Part shown: positions 1 to 5,740 of the stretch, piece by piece
How the letters are laid out: each line of letters opens with the position of its first letter
Position numbering within the stretch: the stretch's first letter is position 1
Assembly (NCBI GenBank): GCA_002690755.1
Contig: NZFT01000117.1
Coordinates: forward strand, 11,441-23,635
Origin: Phycisphaerae bacterium
GTDB lineage: Bacteria; Planctomycetota; Phycisphaerae; Phycisphaerales; SM1A02
Length of the DNA: 12,195 nucleotides
Direction of reading: 5' to 3'
The notes under the pieces: model-generated
Seen by the model: the letters and a program-made list of their open reading frames with translations, nothing else
What the model was told of the DNA's origin: nothing
Database searches by the model: none
Translations under genes and position numbers: made by a program

Positions 1-947
1 CCCCGGCCGCCGCCGCGGAGGCGTACTACGCCGACCCGAGCGAGGCGTCCCGGCACGGCGACGAATTCGTGACGCCCTCCCAGATCGGGGTCGACGACGC
101 CGACGTCGTCGAGAGCCGGATCCGCGACGGCGACTCGATCGTCTTCTTCAACTTCCGAGGCGACCGCCCCCGGGAGATCACCAAGGCCTTCACCCTCGAA
201 GACGAGGCGTGGGCCGGCGTGGAACGAGGCGGTTTCGACCGCGGCGAACGACTCCGGAATCTCCGGTTCACCGCCATGACCCGGTACGAGGCGGGACTTC
301 CCGTCGAAGTGATGTTCGAGAAGCCGCCCCGCATGGAGGGGATCCTCGGCGCTGCGGTGTCGGATGCCGGCCTCACCCAGTTCCGCTGCGCCGAGACCGA
401 GAAGTTCCCGCACGTCACCTTCTTCTTCAACGACTATCGCGAAGAACCCTTCCCCGGCGAGCGACGCGTGATCGTGCCGAGCCCGACCGACGTCACCACC
501 TACGACCAGAAGCCCGAGATGAGCGCCGACGGCGTGACCGAGGCGGTGCTCGAACGACTGGCCGCCGACGACTGCGAACGACTCCTCGTGGTGAACTTCG
601 CCAACGGCGACATGGTCGGTCACACCGGATCGATGGAAGCGGCGATCGCCGCGTGTGAAAAGGTCGACGCCTGCGTCGGCCGGATCATCGAAACGACCCT
701 CGCCCGCGGTGGCGCCCTGATCATCACCGCCGACCACGGCAACGCGGAACAGATGTGGAACTTCGAGGCCGACTGCCCGCAGACCGCCCACACGAACTTC
801 GACGTCCCGCTGCACGTGGTCGGCGACGCCTGGCGCGATGCCTCGCTTCCGGACGACGGACGCCTCGCGGACATCGCTCCCACCCTGCTGGCCATGCTGG
901 GAATCCCCCGACCGGACGCGATGACCGGTCGAAACCTGCTCGACTGA
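1..947 (+). CDS. gpmI: 2,3-bisphosphoglycerate-independent phosphoglycerate mutase, 5'-truncated by window edge
   Basis: Interconverts 3- and 2-phosphoglycerate in glycolysis/gluconeogenesis in the cytosol, using two metal ions and a phosphoserine intermediate. The frame is open from base 3, giving 314 visible residues of an enzyme normally about 510 long. The N-terminal third, with the catalytic Ser, lies outside the window. Visible family signatures are FNFRGDRPRE (about 144-176), the metal-ligand segment NGDMVGH (603-623), DHGNAEQMW (732-758), the TAHTNFDVP segment (783-809) and the C-terminal stretch GRLADIAPTLLAMLGIP. The GTG at 69 sits inside the conserved DEFVTP segment and is not the start. 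The stop overlaps the Shine-Dalgarno of the next gene, so the two are probably cotranscribed. Family assignment is essentially certain. Confidence 0.97.
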   Translation, partial: PAAAAEAYYADPSEASRHGDEFVTPSQIGVDDADVVESRIRDGDSIVFFNFRGDRPREITKAFTLEDEAWAGVERGGFDRGERLRNLRFTAMTRYEAGLPVEVMFEKPPRMEGILGAAVSDAGLTQFRCAETEKFPHVTFFFNDYREEPFPGERRVIVPSPTDVTTYDQKPEMSADGVTEAVLERLAADDCERLLVVNFANGDMVGHTGSMEAAIAACEKVDACVGRIIETTLARGGALIITADHGNAEQMWNFEADCPQTAHTNFDVPLHVVGDAWRDASLPDDGRLADIAPTLLAMLGIPRPDAMTGRNLLD

Positions 948-955
948 GGATCGCC

Positions 956-1573
956 ATGCGCATCGTCTTCGCGGGAACCCAGTCGGTCGGCAAGACCACC
1001 CTGGTCGAGGATCTCCGGGCGGCGTGCCCGGCGTACCGGATCGAAGAGGAGCCGATCCGCGCCGTGGCGAGGATCACCGGCCAGCCACCGCCGGCGGTCC
1101 CGACCCGCGCGGCGGAGCGGACGCTGGTCGAGCACGGTCGGTCGCGACTTCTCGCGGCGGCCCCCGGTGATCGGGTGCTCTTCGACCGCTCGCCGCTCGA
1201 CGCCCACGCACACTCCATTCTTTCGATGGAGATCGGCGGCGAGATCGACCCCGCGTTCCTCGCCGAACTCGAACCACGCGTGATCGAAGCCCTCGGCCAC
1301 GCGGATCTCCTGGTCTTCGTCCCGATCGAACGTGACCTCGGCAACCAACCCGACGGCTTCCGTTACCTCGACGCGTCGAATCGTCGGCGGGTGCATTCGA
1401 TTCTCGAAGACCTGCTGCTTCCGGACCGAGGCATCTGCCGCGCTCCGGTGGTGCGGGTTCGCGGCGACCGCGCGACCCGGGTACGGCAGGTACGCCGTGC
1501 CATGGCGGCCCACGCGACGAATCCGACGGATCACGGGACCGAATCGTCCGCCGCGGCCTCGAACCCCGCGTAG
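956..1573 (+). CDS. NadR/AAA_28-like P-loop ATPase or kinase
   Basis: A 205-aa soluble P-loop NTPase. The Walker A motif GTQSVGKT is at residues 7-14, immediately after the first beta strand (MRIVFA). A DRVLFDRSPLD segment at 72-82 resembles the substrate/Walker B-side strand of NadR-type and deoxynucleoside-type kinases. A third hydrophobic strand LLVFVPIE lies at 118-125, followed by an Arg-rich lid-like helix around 135-155. The open frame extends upstream, but the ATG at 956 is chosen because GAGGA (946-950) sits 5 nt before it and Walker A then falls at the usual position. It lies 8 bp after gpmI, pointing to an operon. The ATPase fold is clear. The substrate is not: nicotinamide-riboside-kinase-like or another small-molecule kinase are both possible. 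The 20 C-terminal residues are low-complexity. Confidence 0.8.
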   Translation: MRIVFAGTQSVGKTTLVEDLRAACPAYRIEEEPIRAVARITGQPPPAVPTRAAERTLVEHGRSRLLAAAPGDRVLFDRSPLDAHAHSILSMEIGGEIDPAFLAELEPRVIEALGHADLLVFVPIERDLGNQPDGFRYLDASNRRRVHSILEDLLLPDRGICRAPVVRVRGDRATRVRQVRRAMAAHATNPTDHGTESSAAASNPA

Positions 1574-1576
1574 ACT
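1571..1576 (+). promoter_or_regulatory. Candidate -10 element (TAGACT) before the HD gene
   Basis: TAGACT overlaps the TAG stop of the ATPase gene and lies 7 nt before the HD gene ATG. The surrounding ten bases GTAGACTCGG recur exactly at 3999-4008 in the spacer before the PSP1 gene, which argues for a real element. No good -35 hexamer is visible. If used, transcription would begin at or next to the start codon, giving a nearly leaderless message. Confidence 0.35.
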
Positions 1577-1583
1577 CGGAAGC

Positions 1584-2147
1584 ATGACACCCGACCAAGC
1601 CCGATCGCTGATGCACGAGTGGGTCGAGAACCCATCGCTCCGAGGCCACATGGAGGCGGTCGCCGCCTGCATGAACCACCACGCCCGCCTGCACGCCCCC
1701 GACGAGGTCGACGCGTGGACGGTGGCGGGACTGCTTCACGACTTCGACTACGAGCGCCATCCCACCGAAGCGGAACACCCGTACGTCGGAGTCGAACACC
1801 TGCGGGGACTCGGAGTCGATGACGCCATCCTGCAGGCGATCCTCGGACACGTGAACACCAGCGGCGTCGCCCGCGACACCCCGATGTCGAAACACCTCTT
1901 CGCCTGCGACGAACTCGCGGGCTTCATCGTCGCGGTGGCCAGGGTCCGGCCGAACGGCTTCGAGGATCTCAAGCCGAAGAGCGTGAAGAAGAAGCTCAAG
2001 GACAAGGCGTTCGCGGCGGCGGTGAGCCGGGACGACGTCCGGGTGGGCATGGAGGAACTGGGCGTCGATCCCACCGAGCACATCGAGCGATGCATCGCCG
2101 CGATCGGCGAGGCCGCGGATCGCGTGCTTCCGACGCCCGGTGCGTGA
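1584..2147 (+). CDS. HD-domain protein (metal-dependent phosphohydrolase family)
   Basis: A 187-aa cytosolic HD-superfamily protein. The likely metal ligands are H22 (in LRGHME), the H52-D53 doublet (in LLHDFDYERHP) and D109 (in ACDELAGF), in the order H...HD...D expected of the family. Additional histidines at 59, 65 and 89 (GHVNTS) are also typical of the small HDIG-like branch. A Lys-rich helix lies at about 133-143 and the C-terminus is mixed alpha. The frame is open upstream, but the ATG at 1584 gives the normal N-terminus and starts 10 nt after the ATPase stop. The substrate (nucleotide, ppGpp-like or other phosphoester) cannot be told from sequence. Sitting beside a P-loop kinase-like gene suggests nucleotide or cofactor metabolism, which is inference only. 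Confidence 0.88.
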   Translation: MTPDQARSLMHEWVENPSLRGHMEAVAACMNHHARLHAPDEVDAWTVAGLLHDFDYERHPTEAEHPYVGVEHLRGLGVDDAILQAILGHVNTSGVARDTPMSKHLFACDELAGFIVAVARVRPNGFEDLKPKSVKKKLKDKAFAAAVSRDDVRVGMEELGVDPTEHIERCIAAIGEAADRVLPTPGA

Positions 2148-2149
2148 TT

Positions 2150-2163
2150 GCGTGGCGGCACGC
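2150..2163 (+). terminator. Weak hairpin just after the HD gene
   Basis: GCGTG-GCGG-CACGC can form a 5-bp stem with a 4-nt loop, beginning 2 nt after the HD gene stop. There is no T-run behind it, so it would be a poor intrinsic terminator. It may only protect the 3' end or be chance. Confidence 0.25.
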
Positions 2164-2260
2164 CGCGGTGACCATGAACGCGGTGGCGGTTGGATCCCAT
2201 TCCTGGTCGGCTTCCACGCGGGATCGAGTCAAAACCCGGTTTACGGGCCCGGAACGAAGA

Positions 2261-2359
2261 TGCCGGCCGGCACGACAGCGGCTTCCGAAACGACGTCCTG
2301 ATGATCGTGACCCGCTCCCGAAGCGGGATTCGGCCCGTCCGACCCCGATTCGCCGAATC
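2261..2359. promoter_or_regulatory. Cluster of inverted repeats upstream of der
   Basis: The 250-bp spacer 2148-2397 has no gene that I can support. It holds several symmetric elements. There is a 12-bp perfect palindrome TGCCGGCCGGCA at 2261-2272. A hairpin CCCGCT-CCCGA-AGCGGG lies at 2311-2327. A palindrome GATTCG-C-CGAATC is at 2347-2359, with another half-site GATTCGG at 2327-2333. The last palindrome ends 23 bp before the candidate der -10 element, a place where an operator would act. AAACCCGGTTT at 2232-2242 is another short symmetric site. Function is unproven. Confidence 0.35.
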
Positions 2360-2382
2360 GCAGCCTCCGTGCGGTCCGCGGA

Positions 2383-2388
2383 TACACT
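2383..2388 (+). promoter_or_regulatory. Candidate -10 element (TACACT) of der
   Basis: TACACT stands out in a GC-rich context 9 nt before the der ATG, with no Shine-Dalgarno in between (only a pyrimidine run CTCCCCCTCCC). This implies a very short or absent leader. No clear -35 hexamer is seen at 16-18 bp upstream. Confidence 0.4.
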
Positions 2389-2397
2389 CCCCCTCCC

Positions 2398-3888
2398 ATG
2401 TCACTTCCCCGCATCGCCATCGTCGGCCGACCGAATGTCGGCAAGTCGAGTCTGTTCAACCGCCTCGCCGGCGCCCGGGTCTCCATCGTCGACCCGACGC
2501 CGGGCGTGACCCGGGATCGCGTGAGCCGTTTCGTCGAGATCAGGCCTCCGGCCGAACTCGAGGACGGTGTCTCCCGCTACGCGGAGATCGTCGACACCGG
2601 CGGGTACGGGGTCTACGCCGCGGACGGGGCGAGATTCGACGACGTCGGTGCGGACCTGTCGACCCTCACCAGACACATCGAATCGCAGATCGAACGCGCG
2701 GCCGAGGAGAGCGATCTCATCCTCTTCGTCGTCGATGCGCAAGCGGGTCCCACCCGACTGGACGAGACGATCGCCGGAATGCTCCGGACCTCGGGACGGG
2801 CGGGGAAGGTCGTGGTGGTGGCGAACAAGGTCGACAGTGATTCATGGGAGGCCGATGCCATGGAGTTCGCGGCGCTCGGCCTCGGGATCCCCGAGGTCAC
2901 CAGCGCCAAGTCGGGCTTCAAGAAGCGAATCTTCTTCGAGTTCATCTGGAATCGAATCGACCCTGCTTCCGCCCTGCACGTCGATCCCGAGATCAAGCTC
3001 GCCATCGTCGGGCGACGGAACGCCGGCAAGAGCACGCTGGTCAACGCCATGGCCGGTGACGAGCGGGTGATCACCAGCGAGATCGCCGGCACCACCCGCG
3101 ATGCGGTCGACGTCCAGGTCGAGATCGGTCCCCGCAGCCTGACCGTCATCGACACCGCGGGGATCCGCAAGAAGAAGAGCTGGTCCGACCAGATCGAGGC
3201 ATACTCGCACCAGCGCACGATCGATTCGATCGATCGGTCGAACGTCGTCTTCATGATGATCGACGCGACCGAGCCGATCAGCCAGGTCGAGAAGAAGCTC
3301 GCGAAGGAGATCGTCGACCGCTTCAAGCCGGTGGCGATCATTCTGAACAAGTGGGACCTCACCAAGGAGGACCTCGTCCTCGAGGATTACCTCGAGTACC
3401 TCGAGCAGGAACTTCCGGGACTGGCCTACGCCCCCATCATCCGGATGACCGCGACCGAAGCCGAAGGGGTTCGTCCCGCCCTTCGAATGGCGCTGAACCT
3501 GTTCGAACAGGCGAGCCACCGGGAGTCGACCGGTCGCCTCAACGCGGTCTTCAAGGAGATCCTCGATCGTCGTGGCCCCAGCTCCCGACTCGGCACCCGG
3601 GCCAAGATCCTCTACGTCAGCCAGGTCGCGATCCATCCGCCCACGATCGTGCTGGTGGTGAACAAGCCGGATCTCTTCAAGGGCGGTTACGAGCGGTACA
3701 TCCTGAACCGGCTCCACGAGGAGCTGCCGTACAGCGAGGTCCCGATTCGACTCATCTTCAGTGAACGGCGACGGCTGGGCCTCTCGGAATTGAAGGGTGG
3801 GGCGCACCGGACGGGCCGCGAGGCGGGCGACGGGGCCGACGGCCTGGAGATCGCCGATCTTCCCGCCGAAGGTGAAGACGTCATCTGA
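2398..3888 (+). CDS. der: Ribosome biogenesis GTPase Der (EngA)
   Basis: A tandem-GTPase factor for 50S subunit maturation, 496 aa. First G domain: GRPNVGKS 10-17, GVTRD 36-40, DTGG 66-69, NKVD 143-146, SAK 169-171. Second G domain: GRRNAGKS 205-212, GTTRD 231-235, DTAG 252-255, NKWD 317-320. A KH-like C-terminal domain (about 380-458) contains KILYVSQV, PPTIVLVVNKPDLF and YERYILNRLHEELP, followed by a 35-residue Gly/Asp/Glu tail. It is somewhat longer than common Der proteins because of extra residues between G2 and G3 of the first domain (about 49-61) and between G3 and G4. The second P-loop has Arg-Arg and Ala where GRPNVGKS is usual. The ATG at 2398 places the first beta strand directly at the N-terminus. 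It appears to be transcribed alone. Confidence 0.97.
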   Translation: MSLPRIAIVGRPNVGKSSLFNRLAGARVSIVDPTPGVTRDRVSRFVEIRPPAELEDGVSRYAEIVDTGGYGVYAADGARFDDVGADLSTLTRHIESQIERAAEESDLILFVVDAQAGPTRLDETIAGMLRTSGRAGKVVVVANKVDSDSWEADAMEFAALGLGIPEVTSAKSGFKKRIFFEFIWNRIDPASALHVDPEIKLAIVGRRNAGKSTLVNAMAGDERVITSEIAGTTRDAVDVQVEIGPRSLTVIDTAGIRKKKSWSDQIEAYSHQRTIDSIDRSNVVFMMIDATEPISQVEKKLAKEIVDRFKPVAIILNKWDLTKEDLVLEDYLEYLEQELPGLAYAPIIRMTATEAEGVRPALRMALNLFEQASHRESTGRLNAVFKEILDRRGPSSRLGTRAKILYVSQVAIHPPTIVLVVNKPDLFKGGYERYILNRLHEELPYSEVPIRLIFSERRRLGLSELKGGAHRTGREAGDGADGLEIADLPAEGEDVI

Positions 3889-3974
3889 CCGTCGGTCCGC
3901 GAACCTCGGGGCCCGGCGGTAATCGACCTGCCGACGACGATCCCCACTCGCCCGCCGCGGCTTCTCGACCTGGC

Positions 3975-3991
3975 GCGGGCTTTGAACCCGC
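3975..3991 (+). terminator. Short hairpin between der and the PSP1 gene
   Basis: GCGGG-CTTTGAA-CCCGC forms a 5-bp stem with a 7-nt loop, 86 nt after the der stop and just ahead of the TAGACT element at 4000. There is no following T-run. It could be a weak der terminator or, being immediately upstream of a promoter-like site, a protein-binding dyad. Confidence 0.25.
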
Positions 3992-3999
3992 CCATCCGG

Positions 4000-4005
4000 T
4001 AGACT
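4000..4005 (+). promoter_or_regulatory. Candidate -10 element (TAGACT) for the PSP1 gene
   Basis: TAGACT lies within a ten-base string (GTAGACTCGG, 3999-4008) identical to that before the HD gene. TTGAAC at 3982-3987 looks like a -35 hexamer, but the 12-nt spacer is too short for a standard sigma-70 promoter. Transcription from here would give the PSP1 gene a leader of about 150 nt carrying the hairpin at 4038-4075. Confidence 0.4.
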
Positions 4006-4037
4006 CGGGACACGTTCGCGTTACCACCCGATCCGCC

Positions 4038-4075
4038 CGTCGAGCGGCGTTTCGGGACTGAAACCCCGCTCGACG
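4038..4075 (+). promoter_or_regulatory. Strong two-part stem-loop in the leader of the PSP1 gene
   Basis: CGTCGAGCGG (4038-4047) pairs perfectly with CCGCTCGACG (4066-4075). Inside it, after a single C/C mismatch, GTTTC (4049-4053) pairs with GAAAC (4060-4064) around the loop GGGACT. That is 15 base pairs in 38 nt. It ends 89 nt before the ATG of the PSP1 gene and has no T-run behind it, so it is not an ordinary terminator. It could be a regulatory or stabilising leader structure, or a small structured RNA. It matches no riboswitch class I can recognise. Confidence 0.5.
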
Positions 4076-4164
4076 ACATCCTCGACCCCAGAATCGAAGT
4101 TTGGCGACTCCTTCAGCGGGGGCGTCGGGGTGGCGGCTGTACCAGATATTGAAACGCGATCACC

Positions 4165-5577
4165 ATGTCGATCTTTCCCCTGCCCGTCTTCGAAGAGGAT
4201 GCCGATCCCTCCCGCCGCGAGGCGATGTCCGACGCGGAGCAATACGCCCGGCTCGAGTCACCGTCCACCATCGTGGTTCGAGTGGGGTCGATGCGTCGCG
4301 TCGCGGAGTATCCCTATTCCGGTGACGCGAAGCCCGGCTGCGGATCGAAGATGGTCGCCCGCACGCATCGAGGCACCGAGCTGGTCGAGATGCTCACCAC
4401 GACCTGCCCGAACGCCGGCTGCGGCAAGGCGGTCTCCAGGTCGGAGATGCTCGACTACATCAAGGCCTCGGGCGGCAAGGACTACCCGTTCCGAACCGAC
4501 GGACGCATCCTCCGGGTGGCGACGATCGAGGACCTCAACGACTGGTCCGCGATCAAGGAGACCGCGCTGGAGAAGGTCAAGGTCGTCAAGCGGATGGTCG
4601 AAGAGCACGCGCTCGACATGCGGGTCGTGGACGTCGAGCCGATTCTCGGCGAGGAACAGGTCTCGATCTACTACATGAGCGAGGACCGAGTCGACTTCCG
4701 ACTCCTGCTCAAGGACCTCGCGACGGAATTCGGCACTCGGATCGAGATGCGGCAGGTCGGTGGCCGGGACGAGGCGCGACTGGTCGCCGACTACGAGAAA
4801 TGCGGACAACACTGTTGCTGCAAGAACTTCCTGAAGGTCCTCAAGCCGGTCTCGATGCGATCCGCCAAGATCCAGAAGGCGACGCTCGATCCGCTGAAGA
4901 TCTCGGGCCGATGCGGTCGCCTGATGTGCTGCCTCCGGTACGAGGACGAGACCTACGACGATCTGAAGAAGCGACTGCCGCACCGCAAGACCCGCGTGGG
5001 CACTCCGGAGGGGCCGGGCATCGTGCTCGACAGCAAGATCCTCGTGCAGCTGGTTCTGGTCCGGCTGGAGGAGGACTCCCGCGAGATCGCGGTGCCCGTC
5101 GAGGATCTGTGCGACCCCGACGACTGCCCGACCAAGCCCGTCGAGCCGGATCCGTTCCGCGGGCTCGGCGGCGTCGACGTCGCGGAGAAGACCGACGACC
5201 GCAAGCGAAATCGCCGGCGACGCAAGTCGAAGTCCGATCGGCAGGCGGAACACAAGACCATCTCGGAGAACGAGGAAGGGACCGCGACCTCGCCTCGGCC
5301 GGAGATCGGCGATCCGACCTCGAACCAGGATGGAGACGCCGGACCGAAGAAGAAGCGACGCCGCCGTCGACGTCGAAAGTCGGGCGAAGGCGGCGAGGCG
5401 GGAGCCACGGGCGGCGAGTCCGGGACGCGGGCCGGTGACGGTCCGCGATCCGCGCCGAGCGCCGAGGGCGGCGGAGACGGTGCCGGTGCGCCGAAGAAGA
5501 AGCGTCGTCGACGTCGTCGACGTCGAGGCGGCGGCGGTGGTGGTGGTGGCGGTGAATCCAGTGGTGGTGGTGAATGA
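4165..5577 (+). CDS. PSP1 / RicT (YaaT)-family protein with Arg/Gly-rich tail
   Basis: A 470-aa member of the PSP1 C-terminal domain family. In Bacillus, RicT (YaaT) works with RicA and RicF, carries Fe-S clusters through conserved cysteines and influences RNA processing. The core at about 155-300 has ILGEEQVSIYY, RVDFRLLLKDLA and RIEMRQVGGRDEAR. It also has the cysteine motifs CGQHCCC (213-219) and CGRLMCC (250-256), with KISGRCGRL in between. The N-terminal 120 residues carry further cysteines (59, 81, 86). The region from 345 on is disordered and basic, with three Arg-rich blocks (about 346-354, 395-405, 444-454) and a final Gly run. The ATG at 4165 gives MSIFPLPVFEE, the N-terminus I recall for related proteins. 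No Shine-Dalgarno is visible. Exact function in this organism is unknown, and RicA/RicF partners are not in the window. Confidence 0.93.
   Translation: MSIFPLPVFEEDADPSRREAMSDAEQYARLESPSTIVVRVGSMRRVAEYPYSGDAKPGCGSKMVARTHRGTELVEMLTTTCPNAGCGKAVSRSEMLDYIKASGGKDYPFRTDGRILRVATIEDLNDWSAIKETALEKVKVVKRMVEEHALDMRVVDVEPILGEEQVSIYYMSEDRVDFRLLLKDLATEFGTRIEMRQVGGRDEARLVADYEKCGQHCCCKNFLKVLKPVSMRSAKIQKATLDPLKISGRCGRLMCCLRYEDETYDDLKKRLPHRKTRVGTPEGPGIVLDSKILVQLVLVRLEEDSREIAVPVEDLCDPDDCPTKPVEPDPFRGLGGVDVAEKTDDRKRNRRRRKSKSDRQAEHKTISENEEGTATSPRPEIGDPTSNQDGDAGPKKKRRRRRRRKSGEGGEAGATGGESGTRAGDGPRSAPSAEGGGDGAGAPKKKRRRRRRRRGGGGGGGGGESSGGGE
5344..5577 (+). repeat. Low-complexity Arg/Gly-encoding repeats at the 3' end of the PSP1 gene
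   Basis: Two similar units begin with CCGAAGAAGAAGCG (5344 and 5491), each encoding PKKK followed by seven or eight Arg and a Gly/Ser-rich linker. The second contains a tandem CGTCGTCGA array (5503-5526) followed by GGC/GGT triplets encoding nine Gly. Such triplet tracts expand and contract easily, so length here may vary between strains or suffer assembly error. Confidence 0.7.
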
Positions 5578-5579
5578 TG

Positions 5580-5617
5580 GGTGGGTCCGCCTTCGATCGG
5601 GGAGCAAGCGGCCCACC
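5580..5617 (+). terminator. Possible terminator hairpin after the PSP1 gene
   Basis: GGTGGG-T-CCGC (5580-5590) can pair with GCGG-CCCACC (5608-5617), giving 10 bp with one bulged T and a 17-nt loop, starting 2 nt past the stop codon. No T-run follows. The rest of the spacer to 5740 contains only an AGGAG (5673-5677) with no start codon at a normal distance. Confidence 0.35.
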
Positions 5618-5740
5618 AATCCTCCGCGCGCCCGGAGTCGCCTCCTCGAAGCTCCCGGCGTTCCCTGACCGCAGGAGAAAGACGCGTCATCCAGCGCTCG
5701 ACATGACTTCGAGGCGCGGCTGGCCGGTCCCCACGCTTCC

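Noticed and set aside
69..947. GTG at 69 as the start of gpmI
   Set aside because: The frame is open to the window edge and the residues before it (ending GDEF) belong to the conserved GpmI sequence, so the gene begins outside the window.
620..1672. 350-aa open frame on the minus strand across gpmI and the ATPase gene
   Set aside because: No motif, Arg-rich composition, and both plus-strand genes have recognisable domains.
4101..4325. 74-codon frame starting with TTG before the PSP1 gene
   Set aside because: It overlaps the PSP1 gene in another frame, has no ribosome binding site and no conserved content.
5503..5577. Short direct repeats as a CRISPR-like or VNTR array
   Set aside because: They are coding triplet runs for Arg and Gly within the PSP1 tail, with no spacers.
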